Of a DNA stretch of 64,000 nucleotides, positions 46,497 to 57,207 are shown one piece after another (within the stretch, counting starts at the first letter, position 1; every line of letters starts with the position of its first letter). The position numbers and the translations under genes are program-made. Origin of the DNA: Metallyticus violacea (lineage: Eukaryota; Arthropoda; Insecta; Mantodea; Metallyticidae); NCBI GenBank assembly GCA_030762175.1, contig CM060835.1, positions 83,052,501 through 83,116,500 on the forward strand. Reading direction: 5' to 3'. Below the pieces are notes generated by a model that did not search any database, was not told where the DNA came from, and worked only from the letters and a program-made list of their open reading frames with translations.

Positions 46497-48365
46497 AATA
46501 TAATTACACTTTTACAATATTTCCATGATCCTTGAGTGCTTGTTAATTCAGAATCCTATACAACTAACACCCCGTTTGTTATGTACATTGATCCTACATC
46601 ACTCTAACTACACATATTTATCAGGTGAACTTTTCGAATACTTCCCTAAAGGTAAGAAACTTCCCTCATTAGTACAGTATTACTCCTTTCTTTGCCTTGA
46701 TCACTTTCTTCCACCACTTTTCTCTTACTTTCCCTACATAATTTCCAAACTGATTCAAAAATTCTTTTCTGCTACAAAAATCTTTAATGTCTGAAATACT
46801 GTTTGCAAATTATCTCAGTTCTTGTTTCTGATTTCCCTCTCCATCTTTCAATTTCTGTATATTGTATTATACAGTGCAAGTTCTTTTCTACCTTACTACA
46901 CAGTGGGCACAATTTTTTGTCGGCTTTTACCCCACTTAACATCATTCATTGTTCCTGCTCTTGCCCATGCTATACCCTCCCTACCCATTTTGCCAAAACC
47001 TCAATATATTTTTCCCTGCCCACTCTTAAAACTCCTATAATATATCAGAGCACTCTTATCTCTTAGGCTACCAAATATTTCCTGTTTCTCTATATCATCA
47101 TTCCTTGCTTTCACATTACTCCACGTGCCTTGCCCGTTTGGTGACTATAAACTAACTAGCTCTCCCAAACCAATTTCCCTTACAATTTATTTTAATCTAC
47201 CTACCCATATTCCCCCATTTTTCTTGCCCCCCCAACAAGCAGTCTTTGAGAATATTTCCTAACTCTAATGGTTGTATCATCTGGCAGTATTTCACAATGC
47301 AGTTAGTTACTAGACCTTTTCAGCCCACTCTTCCTAGTTCCATCATGGCTACTCCATTGGGTGCTGCTCTAGGTAATACCAATATCATTTTACAGACTGT
47401 GCTATGAATTTGATCTATACATTCCCCCCATTTTTGTATACCCCAAATTTGTATCCCATATTTTCCATTCAACTATGGCCGAATATAGTCTCTCTAACCA
47501 ATTGCTTTAATCTCACAGGATTTCAACTTATTTAACAAAAGGTCATGTTTCACATTATCAAAAGCATTTGATAAATAAAATATAAGGTACCCACCTTTTT
47601 ATTATGTTCTAATAACTCTAAAACTTGACGAACATAACCACTAACAGCAGTAATGTTTGAGAAATATTTTCTAAGGCCATGTTGAAAGTTAGGGAGAACC
47701 TTTCTGCCATAAAAAACAACAACAACAACAACGAACATTTTTTCATAAATTTTTCTAATCTCAGATCTTAGTGTAATTGGCCTGTAATTACTAATATTAA
47801 ATTTATCACAGGTCTTACAGGTCCTACAATATTCATCTTTACACAATTTGGAAATATTCCTTTTTCAATCCACGAATTTATGACATATTATAAGGGTTTT
47901 GCTAATTCATTCTTAAAATATTTTAATACTCTAGGACTAATTTCATCCCAACCTGATGTACTTTTACTTGGTAGATGAGTAAAGATGAGATTTTAATAAT
48001 TTTATCCATGTTTGTGGGTTTTACATACACAGTTGTATTTACAGTATTCATAATAACATAATTTTTATCATTTTCTGATAGTTGAGGTTAACATTCAGAT
48101 AATGATTTTTAATATATTTACTTTTAAATGGTTCTTTTCAAAATTTCCATTAATATTTATTGGCAAGTCTTTTGATTCAGTTGTGCTACCCCTTTTTTGA
48201 TTTAAAAATTTCCATAAAGATTTAGATGCAGTTTTAGAACTATAGATTCTCTGCATAAATGCTTTTGTGTATAATATTTAATTGTTTTATATATTCTTTC
48301 CTAAATTGTTTATATCTAATTTTATAAAATTCTATCCCAATGAATTTATACAACTCATAGTAATC
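46450..48365 (-). mobile_element. LINE D, decayed, with (TAA)n tail
   Basis: The minus strand from 48365 gives the RT approach region (VYVKPTNMDKIIKISS, KSTSGWDEISPRVLKYFKNE in broken frames at 48030-47900). Next come FNISNYRPITLRSEIRKIYE (47790) and YFSNITAVSGYVRQVLELLE (47650), and a C-terminal region to about 46900. The C-terminal block near 47400 has a diverged match to LINE A (LILGVPNNIANAGALIELGK), so the two may be distantly related. An ATT repeat at 46454-46494 probably represents the element's (TAA)n 3' tail. An internal CAA repeat sits at 47719. No intact frame longer than 98 codons. Confidence 0.65.
46452..46495. repeat. (ATT)n microsatellite, probable LINE D tail
   Basis: About 14 ATT units. 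It lies at the 3' edge of minus-strand LINE D and is read as that element's (AAT)n tail. Confidence 0.9.
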
Positions 48366-48384
48366 CTTTACCTTCGGTTGATGA

Positions 48385-49215
48385 TATAATTTGGCAGGTT
48401 TATTTTAATGCAGTTAACCATGGAAGCCTCAAGGATCTGTTCTTGGCCCTCCTCTTTTTTTGATGTATATAAACCTTTTCTTATCTATCCAAGATGTAGG
48501 TAATACTATTCTATTTGCAGATGACACAAGCACATTGATAAATGAAAACAGTCTTAATGATTGTAGCATTAAATTAAATCTAGTGTTGAGCTCCTTGTGT
48601 GTATGGTTCAAAGCAAACAATTTGTCTCTAAATCTAGTTAAAATAAAATGTTATGAAATTCACTGACAGATCTCCAATCCCCTATTGTAGATAAGATATT
48701 ATAGAAGTGTACTTCTAGGAACCAAAGATATGAAATTCCTTGGTTTAGTAATTGATAACATTCTGAATTTGAAAGATCACATTGATCTCATCATACCTAA
48801 ACTAAGCAGTGGAAGGGATGCAACACATGCATTAGTAACACTAAATTGAATTAAGACTTTAAAATTAGTTTATTGAGCTTATTTCAACTCAATAATGATA
48901 TTTGGCCATATATTTTGGGGAAACTCAGTTAAAAATGAGTGTGTCTTGCCATTACAGAAAAGGTCATATGAATAAGTGCTGGTACACATGCCTTCTCATT
49001 TATGCACTAACATCTTTAGGCAATTTGAAATTTTAACTCTTCCTTTGTGTCAATATATATTATACCTCATGAACTTTTACATAAGAAATAAAGAAAAATT
49101 TGTACAACATCAAAGAATACATGACATGGTTACTAGACAAAACAAATTTATATACACCGGTTTTAACATTCCTGCCACCCTTTTCATTATTGTGATAAAG
49201 AAAAACAAATAACTG
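48385..49215 (+). mobile_element. LINE B copy 3, 3' RT fragment
   Basis: The region from motif B onward is recognisable and closely resembles 36545-37330: a damaged NHG..QGSV at 48415, LFADDTSTLINENSLNDC (near 48515), LSSLCVWFKANNLSLNL, FLGLVI (near 48735) and FYIRNKEKFVQHQRIHDM (near 49075). It is 5'-truncated at about 48385, where it abuts the minus-strand LINE D in inverted orientation. Its 3' end is lost near 49215 at the start of a GC-richer segment. Multiple stops. Confidence 0.7.
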
Positions 49216-50127
49216 CACATTTGAACATTTAAAGCTCGCGGTAGTGTTCAACCGTCTTCGTTATTTTGGAGGCAACCGCTAGGCGTAATGATGCTTATCC
49301 GTCAGATGGCGCCGCGGTACAGCGACATTGTGAAACATTTTCGATCACAGTTTCAGAATAGCTGCTGCGCTTTTGTCATCACAATCCAATCGTAACCATC
49401 GGCTTTCATCGCTACCACTCGCCACTTTCCGTTCGGGAGATGACCATAACGATATGTGAAAAATGCGCTCTAGAATCAACGGTGCAGGCGGTTATAGCGT
49501 CAAGTTACGCTTGTGAACATAGGATGTGGGGTTCAAATATTAACATCCCATGCTGCCGGAATTACAGGAGATTTGCCACAATGATTAACTCGCTGAATTA
49601 GTTGGGAATTGGAATAACAGCAATTTGTCACAATTACAATGATTTACTCGCTAAACCATTGGGTCCATCGGTTTCTAGGATTTGCCCGAGGTTAGCCGAC
49701 AGATTAGGTTAGTGTATGTGTGTGGATTGGCTATGAATTTGTATAAGAGCACATTTTCCATCGTTACAATATTTCGCCCGCCTAATGATGATTTGCCACA
49801 ATTACAATGATTTGTAATTGTGGCACAATTGCCACAATTACTCGCTAAGCCACTGGGTTCACCAGTTTCTAAGGTTTGCCCGAGGTTTAGACGACAGATT
49901 AGGTTAGCGTGTGTATATATACGAATTAGTTGCGAATTGGAATAAGAGCACATTTCCCACCGTTATAATATTTTAACCGCTTAATAATGCCCTAATTACA
50001 TTTACCATTTATATTCACAAAGTAAAGTACGTGTCGACAAGTTCCACTCTCTGCTCTGTCGCTCAGGTCTGCCTAGCCGCTCGGGCACTATTAGAACACA
50101 AGAGCACTTACCACACCAGCAGCTGTA
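49216..50127. other. GC- and CpG-richer segment, probable hAT 5' region
   Basis: The base composition rises sharply (for example cagatggcgccgcggtacag near 49303). No ORF. It contains the repeated units at 49625-49990 and precedes the ZMYM1-like transposase, so it is most likely that element's leader or subterminal region. Confidence 0.4.
49625..49990 (+). repeat. Repeated units in hAT 5' region
   Basis: Two diverged direct units of about 190 bp share cactgggttcaccagtttct-type, tttgcccgaggtt and agattaggttagygtgtgta text. A weaker match occurs in the repeats of the hAT element at 53530 (54320-54400). Confidence 0.55.
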
Positions 50128-50137
50128 CTTTCAGCCC

Positions 50138-50422
50138 TGAATGAATGGTGTTTAACGCCATTTTTACTACAGAGGTACCACAGGCGATGAACACTGATGA
50201 TACATGAGATGAAATGATATATTGGGGAACGGATTTATTTTTAAGAAAGGAAACGTTCCAGGTCTAAGTTTAGGGTACCTCCCCGGCATTTGCCATTTAT
50301 GAGGACTGTGGAAAACTTGGAAAAAAAAAAATAATCATTCAGGGAGGACGGTCCTGGTGGGATTCGAACTCCAGACCTCCCGCTCACGAGTCCGCGACTT
50401 AACGACCTCGGTCACCCGTGGT
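50138..50422 (-). mobile_element. SINE-S, full length with 10-bp TSD
   Basis: The minus strand carries the head (CCACGGGTGACCGAGGTCGT), box B near 50360 (GGTTCGAA-like, here GAGTTCGAATCCC), the body and the 3' end. CTTTCAGCCC flanks it at 50128-50137 and 50423-50432. It lies in the 5' region of the ZMYM1-like hAT element. Confidence 0.8.
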
Positions 50423-50783
50423 CTTTCAGCCCCGTGTGTAATGTCGAGTGCGTGCGAAGGTGTAACGTCGAGTAACACATGTAGTAGTTCCCTCTTCCCC
50501 TTCACCCTAATGGGTAGCAAGGACTTCCTTCCTAAGCTTACGATCTACTCAGTTTGTTTGCTTTCTTCCAATGTGGAAATATTCGTGTATAAAGATTAGT
50601 TTTGCGAGTATTTTCTGTGCAAGGGATTTTTATTATGTCAATCTATCAAGTGAACATGTCAGATAATTTGGTTAGTGCACCCAGTAAATAATATATTTTA
50701 AAATAGTTTAACATAGATGTGTAGAAACTAACATTTATTGCGCAGTAGTGTGAAGTGATTAGACTGATGATGCTAGAGCCAAT

Positions 50784-52095
50784 ATGAATTCTGTGAAATC
50801 TCTTCTGAAATACCCTTTTCCCATGAGAACTCTCGAAATAAAAATTGAAATTAAAAAATTAGGTCCATGAACTCCAGATTTAAATATTACTCAAATAGCC
50901 AAGAACAATAAGTACCAAATGTACTAAATATATTTTAATAATACGGTATATAAAAACATGATGGATTTGTGCCTACAGCATAAGAAACGATTTGTTTTGC
51001 TTTCCATGTTTACTTTTCGGTACGTGGTGCAAAACAGGTGTAAATGATCTTGGACACTTGAACAACTACATTAAAAGTACCTTATAATTTACTACATTTT
51101 AGTGCACTTGGCAGTGTGAATATTGCTGTACAGCTGCTCAGTCGAGCCTATCATGCCTCTTTGTATAAGCATGACAAACAAGTGCAATTAAACCATTACA
51201 TTTTCTCGAAAATGTTTGATTGTATAAAGTTTTGCGGAACCTTTGAAAGAGTCATAAGAAAGCATGATGAAACATTTGATTCAGAAAACTCAGGAATATT
51301 CTTTGGTTTAGTAGACTTAATTAGTAAGTATTGTCTGTGCTGTCAGAGAAAATATGAAGAAAAGTAAAGTATCAAAGTACACATAAAAATTAATTCAGAA
51401 TGAATTACTTGAATGTATGATTGAAGTGCATCAAGACATTATTACAGATTAAATAGCTCAGGCTAAATATACAGCAGTAATGACTGGTGAGGAAATCGAT
51501 GTATTACACCAGCGTCAGCTTGCCATTGTAATCAAATGCGAACTAAATGGGAGTGTGCACGAAAGATTGTGGGGATTTTCCCAACCTGATGCAGATGACA
51601 TATCTAAATAAGTTTTGAATAGTTAAATTCATTTTTCGGAACAAATCCCAGCAAAGTTATAGCTCCAGCAATGCTGGAGTTTTAAAGTTTTTTTTTCAGA
51701 ACATTTGTTGCAGATGACTGAGGGGTACTATCCTGCACTGAACAAATTTCGGACTAAACTCAAAAGTTCTCTACGAACGACAGGACTTTCAAAATATAAA
51801 TGGGGCTCTGCCTCTACTTCAGTTGTTTATAAAAACAATTAGGAATATGCTTTTGGTGAAATTACTACCCTGTTCAGAATTATTGTTATACCAATTGCAA
51901 CATTAGCACCAGAACGCTGTTGTCTTCACTTAAGTGCGTTAAAGCTTTCGTTGGAAATTCAATTAAACAAGAATGCCTGTGTGCACCTGCCTTGCTATCA
52001 ACAGAAAAACGATTGGTGACCAAAACGAAGGATGTTAACATAAAGGCTATTGAGAAATTCGCAGAGAAGCAAAACAGGGGAATTGAATTCAACTA
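50784..52095 (+). pseudogene. hAT-family transposase, ZMYM1-like, decayed
   Basis: From ATG at 50784 the frame reads MNSVKSLLKYPFPMRTLEIK then TPDLNITQIAKN, the N-terminus typical of the TTF-zinc-finger hAT proteins annotated as 'zinc finger MYM-type protein 1-like'. Later pieces are AYHASLYKHDKQVQLNHYIF, KFCGTFERVIRKHDETFDSE, SGIFFGLVDLISKY (51140-51330), a degraded catalytic block near 51485 and CELNGSVHERLWGF (51540). After an internal deletion near 51700 comes the hAT dimerisation region: SSLKCVKAFVGNSIKQECL and IEKFAEKQNR (51920-52075). Several stops and frameshifts. Ends of the element are not identified. Confidence 0.75.
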
Positions 52096-52381
52096 CCATC
52101 ATAGGAGGTAAGACTAGTAGCCACTGATTGAAACAGTATATTGAATAAGCGACAATGCATTTTATATAGTTCAATGCTTTAACTTTTGTACACATACGAA
52201 AAGAGCTCGAAAAATAGCATTTTTGGAAAGACTGAGTTCCGATACACTGCATGTACTAAATGCATTCTGCACCGAATATGCAATTTGGGGTCTTTATTTT
52301 ACATAGAAAGACGTGGTTTTGCAGAGGAAAGACATTACTGGGAGTAAGAAATCGCAGCACAACACAGAAGAGTGTGTGTGT

Positions 52382-52697
52382 CGGTCCTGGTGGTGTAGTG
52401 GTTACCATACTTGCCTCCTAAACCCAAGATCGCGGGTTCGAACCCGGTCAGAACCGATAGATTTTTTCGGGCGTAAAAACCCTAAGTATGGCTTCCTTCG
52501 GAAGGGAAGTAAAGCCGTGGGTCCCGTGTCGTACATTTACGGCACGAAAAAGAGCCTCAAGCCTGAAAGAGAGGCCTCTGAGCAAAATTTGGCGGCCGTT
52601 TCACGCCCAGAGTTGAATGGGACGCTGATGACCTGAGATATTAAAGAGCGTCCATAAATAAATCAATCAATCAATCAAAAAAAAAAAAAAAAAAAAA
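52382..52697 (+). mobile_element. SINE-R (tRNA-Arg(CCT)-like head), intact copy
   Basis: Internal Pol III promoter boxes are perfect: box A TGGTGTAGTGG (52391-52401) and box B GGTTCGAACCC (52435-52445). The anticodon arm ttgcctcctaaacccaag resembles tRNA-Arg with anticodon CCT. A conserved body of about 190 bp ends with a (AATC)n stretch and about 20 A residues (52660-52697). Traces of a target duplication (acagaag) occur on both sides. High CpG content and intact boxes mark it as the youngest SINE in the window. Confidence 0.85.
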
Positions 52698-53521
52698 ACA
52701 GAAGTGTGTCCACAAATGGACAAACTGTTGTTTTTGGAACGAACGATACTCCTCAGTTATTCCTTGGACATTCCAGGTGAATATCTTAATTTGCTCAAAA
52801 ATACCAGACCGTTATCGCGAATGGAGCTCCAGTATTTCCTCGAGCTTTAAGGATAAGTGATAGAGTCGGCACACATATTACTACAGATATGCAATCAATG
52901 TTAATAACCGGTGGGTCGGCACGTCCCTGTACCAGTGTTCTGGAAAAAAAAAATCGAAATTAGGGTGGGGTTGCGGAGCAGAGGAGGAAAGTAGAATAAT
53001 GTCACTCAAATTGACATTAGTAGTAGCAAAAAAAGTTTCAATTACAATGATATTATATGGCAGTAGAAATCGTAAACCTCATCTGGATAACTTGTTTTTC
53101 TTTCCGTTACGCTGTTCATACATTATATTCGCGATCCTTTTTGCATATACAAGCGAGTGAGGTTTTTCGGCGGATTCTATAGGAAGCATCACAAAAAATT
53201 ATTAATAATTACTGTATAAATGAGTAAGTCAATGCATAGTGAAAATAAAGGGAGAAATATAACTTATTGTGCAGGATTTTATGGAGAGCCAAAATTACCA
53301 TTCAAATTAATCAAGAGAACCCACAGTAATTATGTTGGCTCACTTGCAAATATGTTTTAAGATTTAAAAAATTAGTGAACTGTTTAAATGTATATATTAA
53401 TTGAAGAGCTTGAAACAGAAATTGACCAGCTAAATTTCCAAGAACAAGGCAATATTAAGGTACGCATGGATTATAAATATCTATATTTAAATTAGAAAGA
53501 AATGGTTTGGGATGATTTTGA
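52698..53521. other. Sequence between SINE-R and small hAT element
   Basis: Probably the 3' region of the ZMYM1-like hAT element; no terminus or ORF recognised. Confidence 0.35.
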
Positions 53522-53859
53522 GGTTAGGATAGGGAGACCAGATTTATGATTTGAAAACAGGGATTTCTTACGAATATGCAAAAGCACTCGTATCAATTAC
53601 AATAGTTTATCATGAAAATATTCAGTGAAAAAATGAATTTTTTTCCAATGCGTCATGCCTAAATAGTCATTTGAGAGAGTACATAATAATTAAAACATTG
53701 AGCCATACCTTTTATATCAGGCAGATATGTATTTCCAAAACGGTAACCTACTTATATTATTGAAACTTCAATATATGAAACCCACTTTCAAAATTACCCA
53801 ATTCCGTGTATATGAACCAGTAAACTTATGCAGTATAACAGGAGAGTAAGTGGATAAAC

Positions 53860-54095
53860 ACGGATTAGTGAGTGCGAGTTTGGAGTTCGATTCTCGCCAG
53901 GACCGTCCTCTTTGACTGAGTTTATTTTTTCCAGGTTTTCCTGAGTCCTCGTAAATGACAAATGCCAGGAAAGTGCGCCTGAACATTTCCTTTCTTAAAA
54001 AGCAATCTTTTTCAAATTTATCGGTTCATCCCTTGTAGCATCATTGTCCACCGTCTGTGGTGCCACTGTAGTATAAACGGGCGGGGAAAAAAAAA
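53860..54095 (+). mobile_element. SINE-S copy inside the hAT element at 53530
   Basis: Begins within the head (gtgagtgcgagtttggagtt; box B gttcgattctc), lacking box A, and ends in aaaaaaaaatag. It separates repeated units of the host hAT element. Confidence 0.65.
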
Positions 54096-54099
54096 TAGT

Positions 54100-54420
54100 T
54101 CAAAATATTATTGCATAATAAACCTGAAGTTTCTAGGATTCAATTAAGGTTAGGTATAGGCCTGTGCGTGTATTTTGTGTATATGAATTGATTAAGAATT
54201 ACATTGAAACTTCAATGTATGCTTCCTATTTTCAAACTTCCTTTCCTTGTATGTGAGCCAGTTTTAAACTTATGTAATATAACAGGAGACAAGGTGGAGA
54301 TATTATTGCAAAAGTAATAAGCCACTGAGTCCTTCAGTTTTTAGGATTCAATGGAGGTTAGTTGTAGGTTAGTGTGTCTGTATAATATATATAAATTGAT
54401 CTGACTTTCATTTTGGCAAC
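54100..54420 (+). repeat. Repeated units (about 200 bp) inside hAT element
   Basis: Unit text (tattattgca, gtttctaggattcaatt, aggttaggtatagg, ttgaaacttcaatgtatg, cttatgtaatataacaggag) recurs after about 202 bp. An additional part-unit sits at 53755-53855, before the SINE. Satellite-like subterminal repeats are common in hAT elements. Confidence 0.55.
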
Positions 54421-54911
54421 TTTGTATTTATTTGGGATGCAAATCTGTTATTCTAGGTAAATTTTCCTGTGGGATGCACAAAGCAAAGTTTAGCTTTAAT
54501 ATTTTTCACCCCAGTCTCATTTCTTGATGAATTCTGTATTTTTGAACACAAACCGATAAAACTCTGCATGCGAAAAATTATAATTATGCAGCACTTATAA
54601 TATTGCTTTTAATATTGCTATTTTCACCCTATTTATTTTCGCTACTCTTGATCAGAATTTCATTTTTGCCAACTGTAATATTTATTTTGGAGACGAACCT
54701 GTTATTTTGAGTATTCATGTAGGAGAATATGATCCCATCATTTGCATTGTTAGATGAAATTGCAAAAACATATGAAACTTAAAAACTATGAGTTTATGCC
54801 ATGAAAAGAAATTGGGACAATTCTGTGTCCCAAAGTAGTTTTTAGGAGGTAAAAAAAAAAAACTAGGATGGTCCTGGTTTTCCAGCACATCTGGTCACCC
54901 CTAGATTAGGA

Positions 54912-55654
54912 ATGTAAAGGTTTGTGGGTTGATAGCAATTGTAACAGCTGTAAGTAGCTAGTTTATTGTAGCCTTATATACGTTATCGTTCTCCTGACTG
55001 TACCCAAAATTGCATCTGTCCGTTCAAGATATGAATGTTCTACAATGGTTAGCAACTCAAATGTGACTGAACTGCAGCACAAGTCAATGTAAGGTACTGA
55101 CTAACCATGCATGTACAAAAATGATAAATATAAACAAGTCTCCATGGTAACAATCACAAAATACATCAGAATTAGTAACATAACTGATTGTTTGAAAAAG
55201 TTAATTATTATTTTAACAAACTTAGTTTGTTGGATAATTCCTTAAATTGAAATGAATGTTATCTTTCATTAATAACTAACCAGAGAATTCCTGGGCATAT
55301 GTTTATATGATTTTATATCTTTTTTTAATGTAAGGAATTTGCCCCCAAAGTTTGTGCCAATATTTTTGTTATGCCTGTATATTGTAACATTCTAAGTCAA
55401 AGGTCTGTAACATTGTAAAGTTGATTTTAAACAAAGTAATCAATATCGTCTATATTTTGTATGAAAGCAAGACTTTAGAATGTTTTCAACTTAGTGTATG
55501 GAACTAACAACCTGCTTTTTGCTCATAACCCTTAGCATAATCTTAATGTGATTAAAGAGAGGGTTGGTGGTTTTTTATAGTAGATAAATCTGTGCTCAGG
55601 TCATACTATAATATTTTTTACATTTTCTTTCTGTCCCATATTATGAGAAGATTT
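54912..55654. other. Intronic sequence
   Basis: AT-rich, nothing recognised. Confidence 0.5.
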
Positions 55655-55706
55655 TTTTTAAATGGTGTTAAATGCCCATTTTACTACTGAGGCACCATAG
55701 GCAATA
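55655..55706 (-). mobile_element. SINE-S 3' fragment
   Basis: A short 3' piece (aaatggtgttaaatgcccat, tactactgaggcaccatag) next to a T-tract. Same 5'-truncated form as at 45588. Confidence 0.5.
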
Positions 55707-55930
55707 TTCTGTGAAGATAAAAGTTATGTAGTTGGTCATTACTGAGTCTCATACTTCATGTTAAAAATATTTGATTTTGTTGATATTAATTGAGTTCCTG
55801 TATTGTCAGTGCATTCCAGGGCTATAGTTTCGCTCTCTGAGGACTTGAGCAAGTCTTTCTGTGAGAGAAATTAGTATGTTAAAGCAACAATTTTAAAGAG
55901 CATGTAATATAACAATTAAAAAAAATATTT

Positions 55931-56181
55931 TTACGGAATGTCAGAATCCACACAGTGAAACTTTTGTTAATCTTATTTTGATTTAAAGCAAAACACTAAA
56001 AATCATGTCGTCACATTAAAACTCTCTTTAAGTTTCACAAACACACTTATAAAAGTAATTTTGGTACATGTTTCGTGAGGTACATGTACCAAAATTACTT
56101 TTATAAGTGTGTTTGTGAAACTTAAAGAGAGTTTTAATGTGACGACATGATTTTTAGTGTTTTACTTTAAATCAAAATAAG
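55931..56181 (-). mobile_element. Hairpin element 7, 104-bp near-perfect arms
   Basis: Arms 55968-56071 and 56082-56185 differ at one position in 104 and enclose a 10-bp tip (ttcgtgaggt). The signature lies at the left (ggaatgtcagaatccacaca, gtgaaac). The flanks ATTAAAAAAAATATTT (55915-55930) and ATTAAAAAAATTATTT (56182-56197) agree at 15 of 16. On the minus strand the tip junction reads CACGAAACATGT. Confidence 0.8.
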
Positions 56182-56561
56182 ATTAAAAAAATTATTTGTT
56201 GGCTTTCTCACTAATGCTCCAAAATCAAACTTGCCAAGCTTATTGTGGATGATATAGAGGTAGTGGATGGGTTATTTTTGTAATATTTATTTTGAAACTT
56301 AGTAATGGTTGATTGAAGTTAATATAGTATATAAGTTAATGTAGAAGTATTTTGATTGTCATTGGCCATAGTACTTGGAATAGAATGAGGTCTTTCCTTA
56401 TGCATAGGCTCATTAATCTTTCCTCTTGAACACATATGACTTTAATTTCATAATAATGTGATATATTATTGCAAATTAATACTTTTTTTGTCAATGGTTA
56501 GTAACAGGCATGTTAGTACAGCTTTCAATCTGCTTTGTCACTTCCATGATTCATTTGGATA

Positions 56562-56883
56562 GGGCATTGGACAACAACTAACAGTAAAAATTGAACGGCA
56601 TTTGAATTATTGTGGAGTTTTTCCTCGCCCAGATGAGGTGAATGTCAAATGTCTTGAGCTGACAATAGACCCAACCTATTTTGTATTAACATTAATTCAT
56701 TCCATTCATCATCTCAAAGACCTTGACAGTTTGAATGGAACACTAACAGTTGTAAAAGGAAAAGAAAGAAGAAATACCTATCAATTCAATGTATACAAAT
56801 TAAAGTCAGGTTTTATAGGTCATTGTCATAATTTGGAAAATGACACAATTTGTGATTTGGCAATAATATATTTCAATTTCTGA
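56562..56883 (+). CDS. Terminal coding exon of an unrecognised gene
   Basis: The exon follows an acceptor (catttggatag) and stays open for 106 codons to a TGA at 56881-56883. The translation begins GIGQQLTVKIERHLNYCGVF and is balanced in composition. It reads as a compact alpha/beta C-terminal domain, with a DPTYFVLTLIHSIHHLKDLD segment and a basic KGKERRNTYQFN loop. The frame has no interior stops, unlike the decayed elements around it. A canonical AATAAA lies 65 bp downstream. It is the last gene before NELF-D in the same orientation. The likely upstream exon is 2614-2718. I cannot assign a family. Confidence 0.7.
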
Positions 56884-56947
56884 GAAAATACAAGCTATAT
56901 TTATTTTATTGTAACATTTTGCATTACTTTTAGTCAGTTTGTTTATC

Positions 56948-56953
56948 AATAAA
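56948..56953 (+). terminator. Poly(A) signal AATAAA
   Basis: A canonical AATAAA hexamer lies 65 bp after the stop codon of the 56562-56883 exon, in AT-rich sequence. It is the first such signal and fits a short 3' UTR ending at about 56970. Confidence 0.6.
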
Positions 56954-57207
56954 GATTAACATTTAAGCATATATAAGCATTTATGAGTAATTTGTTATAC
57001 TAAAAAGTTTTGTTTAATGAAAAAAATTGTTTCCTGTTAGAAGATGCTGTCCACAAATTTCTGGCCTGACATAAAAGGCCATCATTCATTGTTGCAATGT
57101 TTGTGCTGTCTTACTCACATGTTTCAGGAATGAAAACTGCATTACTTTTCTGATCATCCATTAGTTTGGAGAAGCTTATTTAAGTCAGATGTGTTGCATA
57201 ATACAGC

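Larger units (their letters stand above)
53530..54903. mobile_element. Non-autonomous hAT element with 8-bp TSD
   Basis: The left end TAGGGAGACCAGAT and the reverse complement of the right end TAGGGGTGACCAGAT match, and the similarity extends another 20 bp through AAAAC-AGG. The flanking octamers GGTTAGGA (53522-53529) and GATTAGGA (54904-54911) agree at 7 of 8 positions, the TSD length of hAT elements. No transposase is present. Inside are repeated units of about 200 bp (53755-53855 and 54100-54420) and a Ser-type SINE (53860-54095). Confidence 0.6.

Noticed and set aside
52382..52460. A tRNA-Arg(CCT) gene
   Set aside because: The acceptor stem does not close and the sequence continues into a conserved SINE body with an A-tail; related copies at 16636 and 44780 show the same body.
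55968..56185. Classical TA-target MITE (Tc1-like)
   Set aside because: A TA could be read at each arm end, but the 16-bp flanking duplication beyond the one-sided signature fits retroposition better.
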